Program-made: the position numbers and the translations under genes
Shown: positions 11,053 through 20,558 of the stretch, one piece after another
Layout: every line of letters starts with the position of its first letter
Position numbering within the stretch: the first letter of the stretch is position 1
Source of the DNA: Thioalkalivibrio sp. AKL19
GTDB lineage: Bacteria > Pseudomonadota > Gammaproteobacteria > Ectothiorhodospirales > Ectothiorhodospiraceae
DNA: 64,000 nt
Reading direction: 5' to 3'
NCBI RefSeq assembly: GCF_000420165.1
Contig: NZ_ATUK01000012.1
Span: 124,001 to 188,000 of the forward strand
Notes under the pieces: model-generated
What the model was told of the DNA's origin: nothing
Seen by the model: the letters and a program-made list of their open reading frames with translations, nothing else
The model's database searches: none

Positions 11053-11694
11053 TCAGTCGTCCGCGGAGTCGCGGTGGGTCAGGACGTGGTCGACCAAGCC
11101 GTATTCCTTCGCATCGGTCGCGGTCATGAAGCGGTCGCGGTCGGTGTCCTGCTCGATCTTCTCGATCGGCTGTCCGGTGTGGTGGGCCAGCACGCGGTTC
11201 AGTTCGTCACGGATCTTCAGGATCTCGCGGGCGTGGATGTCGATATCGGAGGCCTGACCCTGGAAGCCACCCAGCGGCTGGTGGATCATCACCCGCGAAT
11301 GCGGCAGCGTATGGCGCTTGCCGGGGGCCCCGCCCGCCAGCAGGACGGCACCCATGCTGGCCGCCTGGCCCACGCACAGCGTGCTGACCTCGGGCTTGAT
11401 GAACTGCATGGTGTCGTAGATCGCCATGCCGGCGGTCACCGCGCCACCCGGGGAGTTGATGTACAGGCTGATCTCCTTGTCGGGGTTCTCCGATTCGAGG
11501 AACAGTAACTGGGCCACGATCACGTTGGCCATGTAGTCCTCGACCGGACCCACACAGAAGATGACCCGGTCCTTCAGCAGGCGGGAGTAGATGTCGTAGG
11601 CGCGTTCGCCGCGGGCGGTCTGTTCGACCACCATCGGGACCAGATTCAGGCCCTGGGCATGCTGCGCGCCCTGGTCGGCCATGTCGTGGCTCAT
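11053..11694 (-). CDS. clpP: ATP-dependent Clp protease proteolytic subunit ClpP
   Basis: Serine peptidase that forms the 14-subunit proteolytic chamber of ClpXP/ClpAP. It is 213 aa. The catalytic triad is visible: Ser in '[14 protein letters not shown]', His in '[11 protein letters not shown]' and Asp in '[10 protein letters not shown]'. A short propeptide-like N-terminus precedes '[23 protein letters not shown]'. The start ATG overlaps the tig stop (ATGA at 11691-11694), so the two are translationally coupled. Confidence 0.97.
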   Translation of the reverse strand: MSHDMADQGAQHAQGLNLVPMVVEQTARGERAYDIYSRLLKDRVIFCVGPVEDYMANVIVAQLLFLESENPDKEISLYINSPGGAVTAGMAIYDTMQFIKPEVSTLCVGQAASMGAVLLAGGAPGKRHTLPHSRVMIHQPLGGFQGQASDIDIHAREILKIRDELNRVLAHHTGQPIEKIEQDTDRDRFMTATDAKEYGLVDHVLTHRDSADD

Positions 11695-12998
11695 TCAGTC
11701 GACTCCTTGTTCGGATTCATCACGTCCTGGAAGCTGGTTTCCTTCTCGGTGACCTTGCCCTGCTCGACCACCCAGTCGACCACCTGATCTTCCAGCACCA
11801 GTGACTCCAGGTTGCTCTTGGCCTGGGGATTGGAGCGGTAGTACTGCTTCACCTCTTCCGGGTCCTCGTAGGTCGCGGCCATCTCCTCGAGATCGCGCTC
11901 GACCCGCTCGGCGTCCACCTCGAAGCCCTTCTGGTCGATGATGGCGCGCAGCGCCAGGCCCAGACGGACGCGGCGCTTCGCCTCGTCCTCGAACAGGCTG
12001 TCGGGGAGCGGCTGGGTCTGCTGGGCGCCACCGAAGCGCTTCTCGGCCTCCTCGCGAAGACGATTGATCTCCGACTTCACCAGGGCCTCCGGCAGGTCGA
12101 AGTCGTGCTTGTCGACCACGGCCTCCAGCACCTGCTGCTTGACCCGACCCTTCAGGGCCTGACGCAGCTCCCGTTCCATGTTGGACCGCACATCGGCGCG
12201 AAGTTTCTCCACCGAGCCGTCCTCGATGCCGAATTTCTTCGCAAACTCCTCGTCGACCTCCGGCAGCTTGGGCCCCTCGACCTTCTTGATGGTCAGCGCA
12301 AACTGCGCGGTCTGGCCCTTCAGGTTCTCGGCCGGGTAGTCATCGGGGAAGGTGACGTCGATGGTCGGCTCCTCGCCGGCCTTCACACCCTTGAGCTGCT
12401 TCTCGAAGTCCTCGATCAGTCGCCCGGCGCCGACTTCGATCTGGAAGTCCTCGGCCTTGCCGCCCTCGAACTCCTCGCCGTTCAGGCTGCCAACGAAGTC
12501 CAGGGTCACCCGATCGCCCTTCTTGGCCTTGCGCTTGACCTCCGCCCACTCCTTGTTCTGTTCGCGCAGGGAGTCGATCACACGGTCGATGTCCTCGTCC
12601 CCGACCTCGGCCACCGGGCGCTCGATCTCGACATCGGAGAAATCCGCTACTTGCACGTCCGGGAACACCTGGAAGCTGGCGGTGAACTCGATCGCGTCGT
12701 CACCTTCCAGATTGGTCGGCTCGATGCTCGGGTTGCCGGCCGGCTCCAGGCCCTCCTGCTGGACCGCCTCGCGGTAGCTTTCCTGCAGGACCTCGCTCAG
12801 CACCTCCTGGTAAACCCCGCTGCCATAGCGCTGGCGCACGACCTTCAGCGGGACCTTGCCCGGGCGGAAACCGTCCAGCTTGACCCGCTTGGCCAGGGAC
12901 TTCAGGCGATTGTCGACTTCGGTGTCGACCCGCTCGGAGGGGACCTGGATGGTCATCTTGCGTTCCAGGTTGCCGGTGGCTTCAACAGAAACTTGCAT
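11691..12998 (-). CDS. tig: Trigger factor, ribosome-associated chaperone
   Basis: Chaperone with prolyl isomerase activity that binds ribosomes near the exit tunnel. I chose the ATG at 12996-12998 ([20 protein letters not shown], 435 aa), because trigger factors begin in this way and a GAGG site lies just upstream. An in-frame start 11 codons earlier has no such support. The ribosome-binding signature is in '[14 protein letters not shown]', close to the GFRxGKxP motif. The FKBP-like domain is at ~150-245 ('[19 protein letters not shown]') and the helical C-terminal arms follow. First gene of the tig-clpP-clpX block. Confidence 0.95.
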   Translation of the reverse strand: MQVSVEATGNLERKMTIQVPSERVDTEVDNRLKSLAKRVKLDGFRPGKVPLKVVRQRYGSGVYQEVLSEVLQESYREAVQQEGLEPAGNPSIEPTNLEGDDAIEFTASFQVFPDVQVADFSDVEIERPVAEVGDEDIDRVIDSLREQNKEWAEVKRKAKKGDRVTLDFVGSLNGEEFEGGKAEDFQIEVGAGRLIEDFEKQLKGVKAGEEPTIDVTFPDDYPAENLKGQTAQFALTIKKVEGPKLPEVDEEFAKKFGIEDGSVEKLRADVRSNMERELRQALKGRVKQQVLEAVVDKHDFDLPEALVKSEINRLREEAEKRFGGAQQTQPLPDSLFEDEAKRRVRLGLALRAIIDQKGFEVDAERVERDLEEMAATYEDPEEVKQYYRSNPQAKSNLESLVLEDQVVDWVVEQGKVTEKETSFQDVMNPNKESTE

Positions 12999-13080
12999 GG
13001 AGGGCCTCGTCATAGTTCGGATATCGGTCATCCCTGCCGATCGCAGTGGTAACCTTCTTGGCTTTTCGAAATGCGGACAG

Positions 13081-13167
13081 TGGTGCGAAAGGAGAGACTC
13101 GAACTCTCACGGGTTTTACCCCACTGGGACCTAAACCCAGCGCGTCTACCAGTTCCGCCACTTTCGC
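13081..13167 (-). tRNA. tRNA-Leu (anticodon TAG)
   Basis: On the minus strand the 87-nt class II tRNA begins GCGAAAGTGGCGGAACTGG, has the anticodon loop TTTAGGT (TAG), a long variable arm, the T-loop AGTTCGAGTCT and encoded CCA. It lies upstream of tig, between it and tRNA-Lys. Confidence 0.96.
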
Positions 13168-13230
13168 GATCGTATAGAAAACTCTTGCGCAACGGCTGCG
13201 CATTCTAGCGTGTTCCCCGCCCACAAACAC

Positions 13231-13253
13231 AAAAGGCCCGCATGAACGGGCCC
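13231..13253 (-). terminator. Intrinsic terminator between tRNA-Lys and tRNA-Leu
   Basis: On the minus strand GGGCCCG-TTCATG-CGGGCC is followed by TTTT. It lies about 30 bp after the 3' end of tRNA-Lys, so tRNA-Leu probably has its own promoter. Confidence 0.7.
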
Positions 13254-13281
13254 ATGTGCCGGCGCGGGGACCGGAGAATAA

Positions 13282-13357
13282 TGGTGGGTCGTGTAGGATT
13301 CGAACCTACGACCAATTGGTTAAAAGCCAACTGCTCTACCAACTGAGCTAACGACCC
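13282..13357 (-). tRNA. tRNA-Lys (anticodon TTT)
   Basis: On the minus strand the 76-nt sequence begins GGGTCGTTAGCTCAGTTGG, has the anticodon loop CTTTTAA (TTT) and the T-loop GGTTCGAATCC, and ends in encoded CCA. Confidence 0.96.
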
Positions 13358-13413
13358 TTTTTCGGTTCGGCCCGGAGCGAACACCTGGATCGCCCTGGCC
13401 GTTGCAAAGTCGA

Positions 13414-13434
13414 AGGCCCGGGATCGCCGGGCCT
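13414..13434 (-). terminator. Hairpin after the YeeE-type gene (weak terminator)
   Basis: AGGCCCGG (13414-13421) pairs with CCGGGCCT (13427-13434), about 64 bp after the transporter stop. There is no clean U-run, so termination here is uncertain. Confidence 0.4.
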
Positions 13435-13497
13435 CCAGTGCCGCGTAGTTTACGGCGCGACGGGGAAAACGCAAGACGCGCCCCCGTCGCTATGCCA

Positions 13498-14766
13498 TCA
13501 GATGGCTTCCAGCTTGCGCATGCCACCCGGCAGCAGCTTCATGTCCACCAGCGAGGTGATCAGCGCCTTGCCGAAGCTGGCTTCGTCTTCGTAGACCATC
13601 TTGTAGTACTGGATCTTCATGGTCAGCGCCGCCCCGAAGACGATCATGATGAACGTCAGGAAGCCGCCCAGGGCCAGCGTGGAGATGCCGGTGATGCCCT
13701 GACCGATGGTGCAGCCCATCGCCAGCACGCCGCCGAAACCCATCAGGATCGCGCCGACAAAGTGGTTGACGAAGTCGCGCACCGAGGCGAACCACTCGAA
13801 GCGGAACGCGCGGGTGACCAGGGCCCAGAAGAAGGAACCCAGGATCACGCCGGCCAGCGCCATCACGCCGAAGTAGAGCACGGTGTTGTCAAGCCCGGTC
13901 GACACGTAGCGCAGGCTCTGCCCCATCGGGTTGATGAAGGTGAACGACTGGTTGGCCCAGGGGGCGCTCTCGGACGGACGTTCACCCGCGTCGGCATCCG
14001 CCACGAAGTCCCAGTCGGACACGTAGGCCTGCGGGGTATAGGTGTCCATTCCGTCATCGATCTGGATGTTGCTGGTCAGCCACCAGGCGCCCAGCACCAT
14101 CAGGCCGATCACCAGACCGCCCAGGATGTTGTCGAAGCTCTTGCGGAAGTCCGCAGCCTTGAAGATCAGGGCCAGCAGCAGCACGCCGATCACCAGGCCC
14201 AGCACCAGGCGCGCGGTCAGACCGTTCTCTTCACCGGCGACCAGCGTACCCAGGTCCTGGCCCGCCGGGGTGGAGATGGCCAGCGCGGTGGTCCAGTCCA
14301 TGAACAGCAGGGAGTACAGGGTGTCGGAGGTGCCCGGGAAGGGGCGCACCATGAAGTACGCGATGATCGCGATCACGATCAGCACCATCAGCGACTTGAT
14401 GTTGCCGCCGCCGACGCGCACCAGGGTCTTGTTACCGCACCCCGAGGCATAGGTCATGCCGATCCCGAACAGGAAGCCACCGAGGGCATGCTCGACCCAC
14501 TGGAACTCGCTCATACGGTAGTTCGGGAAGGAACCGTCGGCGCTCAACACACCGAAGAACTCGAGGATGGCCACGCCGAGCATGGCCACGGCGATCGCCA
14601 GCAGCCAGGAGCGCATGCGCCCAGTATCGCCCATGTTCACCCAGTCGGAGACGGCGCCCATGGTGCAGAAGTTGGTCTTGTTCGCCACGGCCCCCATGAT
14701 GAAGGCGAGGATGAACGCCCCACCGAGGAACGCCATCGCGGCGGCTGAAAAACTGGAGAATTCCAT
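13498..14766 (-). CDS. YeeE/YedE family transporter (thiosulfate/sulfur-compound uptake)
   Basis: Polytopic inner-membrane protein, 422 aa from the ATG at 14764-14766; a GTG one codon earlier is possible, but AGAGGA is better spaced for the ATG. It shows the two Sulf_transp repeats with their conserved Cys motifs: 'NKTNFCTMGAVSDW' near the N-terminus, 'GMTYASGCGNKTLVRVGGGN' in the middle and 'GVLAMGCTIGQGITGISTLA' near the C-terminus. About nine to ten hydrophobic segments can be counted. The family includes the thiosulfate transporter TsuA/YeeE and selenium-linked YedE (established). A thiosulfate or related sulfur substrate is inferred from the dsr genes in the window. No TusA-like partner gene is adjacent. 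Confidence 0.88.
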   Translation of the reverse strand: MEFSSFSAAAMAFLGGAFILAFIMGAVANKTNFCTMGAVSDWVNMGDTGRMRSWLLAIAVAMLGVAILEFFGVLSADGSFPNYRMSEFQWVEHALGGFLFGIGMTYASGCGNKTLVRVGGGNIKSLMVLIVIAIIAYFMVRPFPGTSDTLYSLLFMDWTTALAISTPAGQDLGTLVAGEENGLTARLVLGLVIGVLLLALIFKAADFRKSFDNILGGLVIGLMVLGAWWLTSNIQIDDGMDTYTPQAYVSDWDFVADADAGERPSESAPWANQSFTFINPMGQSLRYVSTGLDNTVLYFGVMALAGVILGSFFWALVTRAFRFEWFASVRDFVNHFVGAILMGFGGVLAMGCTIGQGITGISTLALGGFLTFIMIVFGAALTMKIQYYKMVYEDEASFGKALITSLVDMKLLPGGMRKLEAI

Positions 14767-14915
14767 CACGTATCCTCTCGATGAAAGATTTCAGGGCAGG
14801 CCTGCACCCACGGGGTGCGCAGCATACATCGGACGCTAGACGAGATCGAGCCCGTTTTCATTCCGGCCCCGGCAAGTCACCGGGAACGAGCATTCCGCCC
14901 GGGGCTGCCGGTGGA

Positions 14916-15602
14916 TCAGCCGGTGGTATAGCGGGTCGGATCCGGGACCCCGGCGGCGGCAAAACCCTCGCGGCGAATGCGACAACTGTCGCAGCGACCG
15001 CAGGCGCGCCCTTCGGTATCGGCCTGGTAGCAGCTGACCGTCCGGCTGTAGTCCACCCCGAGGTCACTGCCCGCGCGGATGATCTCGGCCTTGGACAGGT
15101 GCATCAACGGCGCGCGGACCTCCCAGGGTGTGCCCTCCACCCCGCTGCGGGTCGCCACCCGGGCCAGATCGCGGAAGGCCTCGATGAAAGCCGGGCGGCA
15201 GTCCGGGTAGCCGGAGTAGTCCACCGCGTTGGCTCCGACGTACAACAGCCGCGCGTCCAGGGTCTCGGCCAGCCCCAGCGCCAGCGCCAGGAACACCGTG
15301 TTGCGCGCCGGCACGTAGGTCACCGGGATACCCGCGGTCGGGGCCGTGGGCACGTCGATCGCGGCGTCCGTCAGCGCGGAACCGCCGATGGCGTTCAGAT
15401 CCACGGCCACTACGCGGTGATCGGTTACCCCCTGGTCGGCCGCGACCCATCGCGCGGCCTCCAGCTCGGTGCGGTGGCGCTGACCGTAGTCAATCGACAG
15501 GGCATGGCACTGCAGACCCTCGGCCCGGGCCATGGCCAGGCACGTCGCCGAGTCGAGCCCGCCCGAGAGCAGCACCACCGCCTTCTCCACGTGTTCACTC
15601 AC
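14916..15602 (-). CDS. queC: 7-cyano-7-deazaguanine synthase
   Basis: Converts 7-carboxy-7-deazaguanine to preQ0 (ATP, ammonia) on the way to queuosine in tRNA. 228 aa from a GTG at 15600-15602, one base after the queE stop. Motifs: PP-loop '[15 protein letters not shown]' at the N-terminus, '[15 protein letters not shown]' in the middle and a zinc site C-x-C-type cluster '[18 protein letters not shown]' near the C-terminus. Start codons further upstream would overlap queE heavily and add non-homologous sequence. Last gene of the ruvB-tol-cpoB-queE-queC transcript. Confidence 0.95.
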   Translation of the reverse strand: MSEHVEKAVVLLSGGLDSATCLAMARAEGLQCHALSIDYGQRHRTELEAARWVAADQGVTDHRVVAVDLNAIGGSALTDAAIDVPTAPTAGIPVTYVPARNTVFLALALGLAETLDARLLYVGANAVDYSGYPDCRPAFIEAFRDLARVATRSGVEGTPWEVRAPLMHLSKAEIIRAGSDLGVDYSRTVSCYQADTEGRACGRCDSCRIRREGFAAAGVPDPTRYTTG

Positions 15603-15603
15603 A

Positions 15604-16299
15604 TCAGCGCCCTGGCTGGTCGCCCCAGAGGAGCTTGTGCAACTGGACCTGAAAGCGCACCGGGACACGTTCGGACACGATCCAGTCGGCCAGGGTGCGC
15701 GGCTCCAGCTCGCCATACACCGGCGAGAACAGGACCTCGACCTCCGGGTCCAGCCCCAGGCGGTCCAGCTCGGCCCGGGCCCAGTCGAAATCCTCGCGCC
15801 CGGCCAGTACGAACTTCAGCTGGTCGCCGGCCTTCAGCCGGGGGATGTTTCCGGTCTGGTTGCGCGCGGCCTCCTGCGAGCCCGGCGCCTTCCAGTCCAT
15901 CACGATGGCCACCCGGGGGTCGACGCCGGCAATGTTCATCGCCCCGCTAGTCTCCAGCGATACCGCAAACCCGGCCTCGCACAGCGCCTCCAGCAGCACC
16001 AGGCAGCCCGGCTGCGCCAGCGGCTCGCCGCCGGTCACGCAGACATGCCGGACCCCGGCACGCCCGACCCAGTCGAGGATGGTCGACAGCATCAGTGCCT
16101 CGCCACCCTCGAAGGCGTATTCGCTGTCGCACCAGCGACAGCGCAGCGGGCAGCCGGTCAGACGCACGAAGGCGGTGGGCCAGCCCACCTGCGCCGCCTC
16201 CCCCTGCAGGGAGACGAACATCTCGCTGATCCGGAGCCGCACCGAGGCCGGGTCGACCACCCCGGCGCCACGGGCATCACGCAACTCAGCGGTGGTCAT
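15604..16299 (-). CDS. queE: 7-carboxy-7-deazaguanine synthase (radical SAM)
   Basis: Radical SAM enzyme that rearranges 6-carboxytetrahydropterin to 7-carboxy-7-deazaguanine. 231 aa. The Fe-S/SAM motif '[18 protein letters not shown]' has the C-x3-C-x2-C pattern, and '[14 protein letters not shown]' is the SAM-binding GGE motif. '[20 protein letters not shown]' is the family N-terminus. The ATG overlaps the cpoB stop by 4 bp and queC follows directly, so the three genes are coupled. Confidence 0.95.
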   Translation of the reverse strand: MTTAELRDARGAGVVDPASVRLRISEMFVSLQGEAAQVGWPTAFVRLTGCPLRCRWCDSEYAFEGGEALMLSTILDWVGRAGVRHVCVTGGEPLAQPGCLVLLEALCEAGFAVSLETSGAMNIAGVDPRVAIVMDWKAPGSQEAARNQTGNIPRLKAGDQLKFVLAGREDFDWARAELDRLGLDPEVEVLFSPVYGELEPRTLADWIVSERVPVRFQVQLHKLLWGDQPGR

Positions 16300-17141
16300 T
16301 GGGCCCGGTCGATCCGCTGCAAGCGTTCGCGGGCCAGGCGGTCCAGGGTGGTGCCGCCGTAGTCGGCGCGCACCGCCTCCAGCGCCTCGCGGGCCGCGTC
16401 GAAGTTCTCCAGCTCGTAGTGGGCGTAACCAATCTTGAGCAGGGCATCGCCGCTCTTGTCGCTTTCGGGGAAATCCTCGCGCAGCCGCTCGAAATCCTCG
16501 AGCGCCGCCTCGAACTCACCGCTGGCGTACTTCGCCTCGGCCAGCCAGTACCAGGCGTTGGCGGTGAAGCTGCCGTCGGGGTAGTCCTCGATGAACCGTT
16601 CCAGCTTGCGCATCGCGGTGGTGTAGTCGCCGGCCATCAGGTCATCGAATGCTGACTGATAGGCGGCTTGCTCGTCCGCCTCCGGCAGGTCCAGTTCGAC
16701 AACCTCCTCGCGCGGAGCCGCATCCGGCACCGCGGCCCCACCCTCGACGGCGGCAACACGCTCGTCCAGGTGGCGGAACTGGTCGCGCTGGCGGGTACTG
16801 AGGCGGTTCACCTCGTGGCGCAGGGTCTCCATCTCGCCACGCAGCTCGCGCAGATCCCGGTTCAGAGACTCGGAGACCTGCAGCAACTCGTTCATCGCGC
16901 TGGAGTCCAGGACCCGCTCGATACGCTCCAGACGGCGGTCCAGCTGGCGGATCTGCGACTGGGTCGCGAACACCGTGTCGTCCTGGGCCCCGGCCGTTCC
17001 CGGCATCAGGGCCAGCGGGGCAAGGAGAAGGCTCACGGCCAGCAGGGTGGCCGCAGGGAGAATGCCCGGGCGTCCCGGGCACCGAAACAGAAATGCCCCC
17101 GAGGGGGCATCTCCGCAGGACTTGTCGAACTGTGCTCGCAT
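16296..17141 (-). CDS. cpoB: Cell division coordinator CpoB (YbgF), Tol-Pal associated
   Basis: Periplasmic TPR protein that links Tol-Pal with peptidoglycan synthesis at the septum. 281 aa. The hydrophobic export signal is at ~30-52 (LLAVSLLLAPLALMPGTAGA, cleavage likely after AGA). The n-region is unusually long, so a later start is possible. Coiled-coil trimerisation region ~60-120 ('RQLDRRLERIERVL', 'LRGEMETLRHEVNRLSTRQR'), then C-terminal TPR repeats ('YQSAFDDLMAGDYTTAMRKL', 'ANAWYWLAEAKYASGEFEAA', 'GDALLKIGYAHYELENFDAA'). It lies 15 bp after pal, the standard position. Confidence 0.93.
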   Translation of the reverse strand: MRAQFDKSCGDAPSGAFLFRCPGRPGILPAATLLAVSLLLAPLALMPGTAGAQDDTVFATQSQIRQLDRRLERIERVLDSSAMNELLQVSESLNRDLRELRGEMETLRHEVNRLSTRQRDQFRHLDERVAAVEGGAAVPDAAPREEVVELDLPEADEQAAYQSAFDDLMAGDYTTAMRKLERFIEDYPDGSFTANAWYWLAEAKYASGEFEAALEDFERLREDFPESDKSGDALLKIGYAHYELENFDAAREALEAVRADYGGTTLDRLARERLQRIDRAQ

Positions 17142-17156
17142 CTGGCTTCCCGTCGC

Positions 17157-17711
17157 TTAGCGCCGGGATTCGTAGACCAGCTCGACCCGGCGGTTCTTGG
17201 CCCAGGCCTCCTCGTTCTGCTGGAAGGCCACCGGCATCTCTTCACCATAACTGATGACCTCGAGCTGGTCATCCGAGGCACCGTTGAGGTTCAGTACCCG
17301 CCGGACCGACTGTGCACGGCGTTCGCCCAGGGCCAGGTTGTACTCGCGTGTACCGCGCTCGTCGGTATGACCTTCCAGGCGCATCCGGGCCCCCGGATTC
17401 TGCGACAGATAGGCCGCGTGGGCCTCGAGCATCGGCATGAACTCGGACTTCACCTCGTCGCGATCGAAGTCGAAGTACACCAGGCGCTCGGCCAGCGGGC
17501 TGTCCGGATCGTCCAGGGCCGCGGCGTCGAATTCGCGGTCCCGTCCCAGGGCGCGGGCCTCGGCCGCCTCGCGTTCGGCGCGCTCCTGTTCGGCAGCGGC
17601 CTCGCGCTCCGCGGCGCGCTCGGCATCCTCGGCATCACGGGTCGGCGTGGCACAGGCCGACAGGGCCGCGATCACCACGGCGGCAAGGGTCAGGCGAAAG
17701 ACTTTGTTCAT
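17157..17711 (-). CDS. pal: Peptidoglycan-associated lipoprotein Pal
   Basis: Outer-membrane lipoprotein that grips peptidoglycan and interacts with TolB and TolA. 184 aa from the ATG at 17711, which has a GAGGAA site 9 bp upstream; an ATG three codons earlier is badly spaced. Signal peptide with lipobox 'ALSAC' at ~residue 20, then a Glu/Ala/Arg-rich linker ('AERAAEREAAAEQERAEREA') and an OmpA-type domain. The latter holds 'YFDFDRDEVKSEF', 'LEGHTDERGTREYNLALGER' and 'SYGEEMPVAF', and ends 'AKNRRVELVYESRR'. The charged linker is longer than in E. coli Pal (mature protein 152 aa). Confidence 0.96.
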   Translation of the reverse strand: MNKVFRLTLAAVVIAALSACATPTRDAEDAERAAEREAAAEQERAEREAAEARALGRDREFDAAALDDPDSPLAERLVYFDFDRDEVKSEFMPMLEAHAAYLSQNPGARMRLEGHTDERGTREYNLALGERRAQSVRRVLNLNGASDDQLEVISYGEEMPVAFQQNEEAWAKNRRVELVYESRR

Positions 17712-17756
17712 GGCGTTCATTTCCTCGAGAGAAGGTGACAGTCAAAGCGTCCAAAA

Positions 17757-19043
17757 TCAGTTCAGGGGCGACCAGGCGGGCTCGCGCACCTCGCCTTCGC
17801 GGGCGGCCAGCCTCTGGTGCACCTGGCCGTCGCGGCTGACCGAGCCAAGCACGCCTCGTCCCCCATCCGTCATGGCATACAGGATCATGCTGCCATTGGG
17901 GGCGAAGCTTGGCGATTCTGCATCGCGTCCGTCCGTGAGGCGCGTCACACGGCGATCATCCAGATCGAGACGGGCCAGCTGAAATCCGCCATCCCCCCCG
18001 TGTACGTACACCAGCGAACGTCCGTCCGGGGAGATCGTGGCCGCCGCCGCATAACCACTCTCGAAGGTGAGCCGGCGCGCACTGCCGCCCGCGGCCGGTT
18101 GGGCATAGATCTGCGGTGCGCCCGCCCGGTCGGAGGTGAAATAGATCGTCTCGCCGTCGGGCGACCAGACGGGCTCGGTCTCGATTGCGCTGGAGCGGGT
18201 GACCTGGCGCAGGTCGCCGGAGTCCAGGTCCATCACGTAGATGTTCGGCGAGCCGTCGCGCGACAGGCTCAGCGCCAGCTGGCGGCCGTCCGGGGACCAG
18301 GCCGGGGCGCTGTTGATGCCGGAAAAACTCGCAATGCGGCTGCGCTCGCCGGTCTCCACGTTCTGGCGGAAGACCTCGGAGCGGCGGTTCTCGAACGAGA
18401 CGTACGCCAGTTCGCGACCGTCCGGGGACCACTCCGGCGACATGATCGGATCCTCGGAGCGGAACAGGGTGCGCGGGTTGGCCCCGTCGGAGTCCGCGAC
18501 CTCCAGACGAAATTCGCGCGAGTCGTTCCGGCGTTCGACGCTCACGAAGGCAATGCGCGCGCTGAAGGCCCCCGGGTCACCGGTAATCTGCTCGTAGACG
18601 ATGTCCGACACGCGATGCGCCCCGCGCCGGAGCATATCCGCCGGGACCGGGATGCGCCAGCCACCCAGGCGCTCCTCCGCGAGCACGTCGAACACGTGGA
18701 ACTCTACGATCACGTTGTCGCCGTCCGGACGCTTGGAGCCCACCACCAGGTACTCCATCCCGGCGTCGGCCCACGGCTGGGCGATGAAATCGGCCGGACC
18801 CGAGGGCGCCCGTGGCAGCCCGTCACGCTCGACCTCGAACAGCCCGCTGCGGATCAGGTTTGTCGCCAGGATCCGGCTGACGTCCTCGTCCGGGCGCCCT
18901 TCGCCTTCCCAGGCGAACGGGGCGACGGCCACCGGAATGGCCCCCGTGACGCCCTCGGTCACCGTCACTTCCAGCACCGCATGGGCCTGGGCCGACCACA
19001 GCAGCGCCAGCCCCAGCAACATCGCGTGAATCATTCGTCGCAT
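17757..19043 (-). CDS. tolB: Tol-Pal system beta-propeller protein TolB
   Basis: Periplasmic protein that shuttles between Pal and TolA. 428 aa from the ATG at 19041-19043 (MRRMIHAMLLGLALLWSAQA), where a clean signal peptide begins and is cut near AHA-VLE. N-terminal D1 domain, then a six-bladed propeller of repeated 'SPEWSPDGRELAYVSFE', 'APAWSPDGRQLALSLSRDG', 'EPVWSPDGETIYFTSDRAG' units, ending 'REPAWSPLN'. The open frame extends far upstream but that part lacks homology and overlaps tolA. 45 bp before pal. Confidence 0.96.
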   Translation of the reverse strand: MRRMIHAMLLGLALLWSAQAHAVLEVTVTEGVTGAIPVAVAPFAWEGEGRPDEDVSRILATNLIRSGLFEVERDGLPRAPSGPADFIAQPWADAGMEYLVVGSKRPDGDNVIVEFHVFDVLAEERLGGWRIPVPADMLRRGAHRVSDIVYEQITGDPGAFSARIAFVSVERRNDSREFRLEVADSDGANPRTLFRSEDPIMSPEWSPDGRELAYVSFENRRSEVFRQNVETGERSRIASFSGINSAPAWSPDGRQLALSLSRDGSPNIYVMDLDSGDLRQVTRSSAIETEPVWSPDGETIYFTSDRAGAPQIYAQPAAGGSARRLTFESGYAAAATISPDGRSLVYVHGGDGGFQLARLDLDDRRVTRLTDGRDAESPSFAPNGSMILYAMTDGGRGVLGSVSRDGQVHQRLAAREGEVREPAWSPLN

Positions 19044-19077
19044 GGTGTTCCTCGTAGCCCGGTTGGTGTCCGGGCGA

Positions 19078-20091
19078 TCAGTCCGGCTCAAAGCGGATGC
19101 GCACCCCGCCACGCACGGCATCCGCATCCGGCGGGCGCGGCAGCGAGGACAGCCGGTCCATCGTCTGCCGGACCGACTCGCAGAAGGCGGCCCCGCCGGA
19201 GCAGCTCTCGATGTCGAAATTGATGATACGCCCGGTCTCGTTGACACGCACGAGAACAATGGCACGATCCGAGGCATCCAGACCCGACGGCTGGCGCCAG
19301 CGTCGCTGCACCACCGACTGCACCTGGGCACGCCATTCGTTCAGCTCCCGGTCCAGTCGGGCCTGACGCTCCGCGGCCTCGCGCCGGGCCTGCGCCTCGG
19401 CCATGCGCTCCTGTTCGCGCTCCATCGCCTCGCGCCGTCGCTGTTCCTCCAGCTCGCGTTCCTGCTCGGCACGACGCTCCGCCTCTTCGCGTTCCCGGCG
19501 CTCGGCCTCCTCGCGTTCGCGCCGTTCCGCCTCTTCCCGGGCCTGGCGTTCCGCCTCCTCGCGTTCCCGGCGTTCCGCCTCCTCGCGCTCGCGCGCCTCC
19601 TCGGCCTCGCGTCGGGCCTGTTCCGCGGCCTCGCGTTCCTGGCGGATGCGCTCGCGTTCCGCCTCGGCCTCCTCGCGTGCCCGACGGCGCTCTTCCTCCG
19701 CCTCCCGGCGGGCCTGCTCGGCCTCTTCCAGGGCCTGCTGCCGGGCGCGCTCCTGCTCCTCGCGGCGGCGCTGCTCCTCGGCCTGGCGGCGCTCTTCCTC
19801 GCGCCGGGCCTGTTCCTCGGCGCGGCGGCGTTCCTCTTCGGCGCGCAGCTGCTCGGCAATCTGCTCCTGCTCGGCGACTTCGCGCTGGTGTTCGATGCGA
19901 TCGAAGGTCTCGGCATCCACCGCGACCGCGTCGATCACCTCGATATCCTCCTGCACCGCGATCTCGACAGCGGCACGGGTGGAGGTCGGCGAGACGAGGC
20001 TGACATTCAGCAACAACGCCGCGAACAACACGCCATGCAGAAGCAGGACGAGGACCAGGCTCAAGGGATGACGGCGCAGGAGCTCGAACAC
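19078..20091 (-). CDS. tolA: Tol-Pal system protein TolA
   Basis: Inner-membrane protein spanning the periplasm; transmits proton-motive-force work from TolQR to Pal/TolB. 337 aa, GTG start at 20089-20091. One membrane helix at ~10-31 (LSLVLVLLLHGVLFAALLLN). Very long charged helical domain II from ~60 to ~235 made of repeating 'RREREEAERR'-style units. Small C-terminal domain III from ~240 ('LNEWRAQVQSVVQRRWRQPS', 'VRVNETGRIINFDIESCSGG') with the usual Cys pair. The repetitive central DNA may cause length variation between strains. Confidence 0.95.
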   Translation of the reverse strand: MFELLRRHPLSLVLVLLLHGVLFAALLLNVSLVSPTSTRAAVEIAVQEDIEVIDAVAVDAETFDRIEHQREVAEQEQIAEQLRAEEERRRAEEQARREEERRQAEEQRRREEQERARQQALEEAEQARREAEEERRRAREEAEAERERIRQEREAAEQARREAEEAREREEAERREREEAERQAREEAERREREEAERREREEAERRAEQERELEEQRRREAMEREQERMAEAQARREAAERQARLDRELNEWRAQVQSVVQRRWRQPSGLDASDRAIVLVRVNETGRIINFDIESCSGGAAFCESVRQTMDRLSSLPRPPDADAVRGGVRIRFEPD

Positions 20092-20102
20092 GGCGGGGCG
20101 GC

Positions 20103-20555
20103 TCAGTCCTGGTTGTCGCGCGGCGGCTCGGTGATCAGCCCGACCCGGCCGCCTCCGGCACGCTGCAGGGCAACCATGGCATCGATCACGCGGCCGTAGT
20201 CCACGTTGCGGTCGCCGCGCACGAAGGTCTGGGTGCCCGGATTCTCGGCGAGGAACTCGCGCACGATCTCGGTCATCTCCTGCGGCGCCAGCGGCTCGTT
20301 CACATAGGGCCCCTGGTTCAGGCTCATGGCCCCGGACGCATCCACCGTGACCACCAGCGGCTCGGCTGCGGATGGGTCCTCGTCCATGGCCTCGGCATCG
20401 GCCTCCGGCAGATCGACCTCCACGCCCTGCTGCAGCATGGGTGCGGTGATCATGAAGATGATCAGCAGGACCAGCATCACGTCGATAAACGGCACGACGT
20501 TGATCTGCGACATGGGCCGCCGCAGGCGGCGGCTGTTACGACGCGACTCGGCCAT
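20103..20555 (-). CDS. tolR: Tol-Pal system protein TolR
   Basis: ExbD/TolR-family membrane protein of the TolQR motor. 150 aa. A basic N-terminus (RRNSRRLRRPMSQINVVPFI) leads into one membrane helix at ~20-42. The proton-path Asp lies in 'NVVPFIDVMLVLLIIFMITA'. The periplasmic domain ends 'YGRVIDAMVALQRAGGGRVG'. Start 3 bp after the tolQ stop; tolA begins 11 bp after its stop. Confidence 0.96.
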   Translation of the reverse strand: MAESRRNSRRLRRPMSQINVVPFIDVMLVLLIIFMITAPMLQQGVEVDLPEADAEAMDEDPSAAEPLVVTVDASGAMSLNQGPYVNEPLAPQEMTEIVREFLAENPGTQTFVRGDRNVDYGRVIDAMVALQRAGGGRVGLITEPPRDNQD

Positions 20556-20558
20556 GGC

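Noticed and set aside
19341-20060. Highly repetitive DNA inside tolA considered as a tandem repeat element
   Set aside because: It encodes the normal long charged helix of TolA domain II and keeps the frame throughout.
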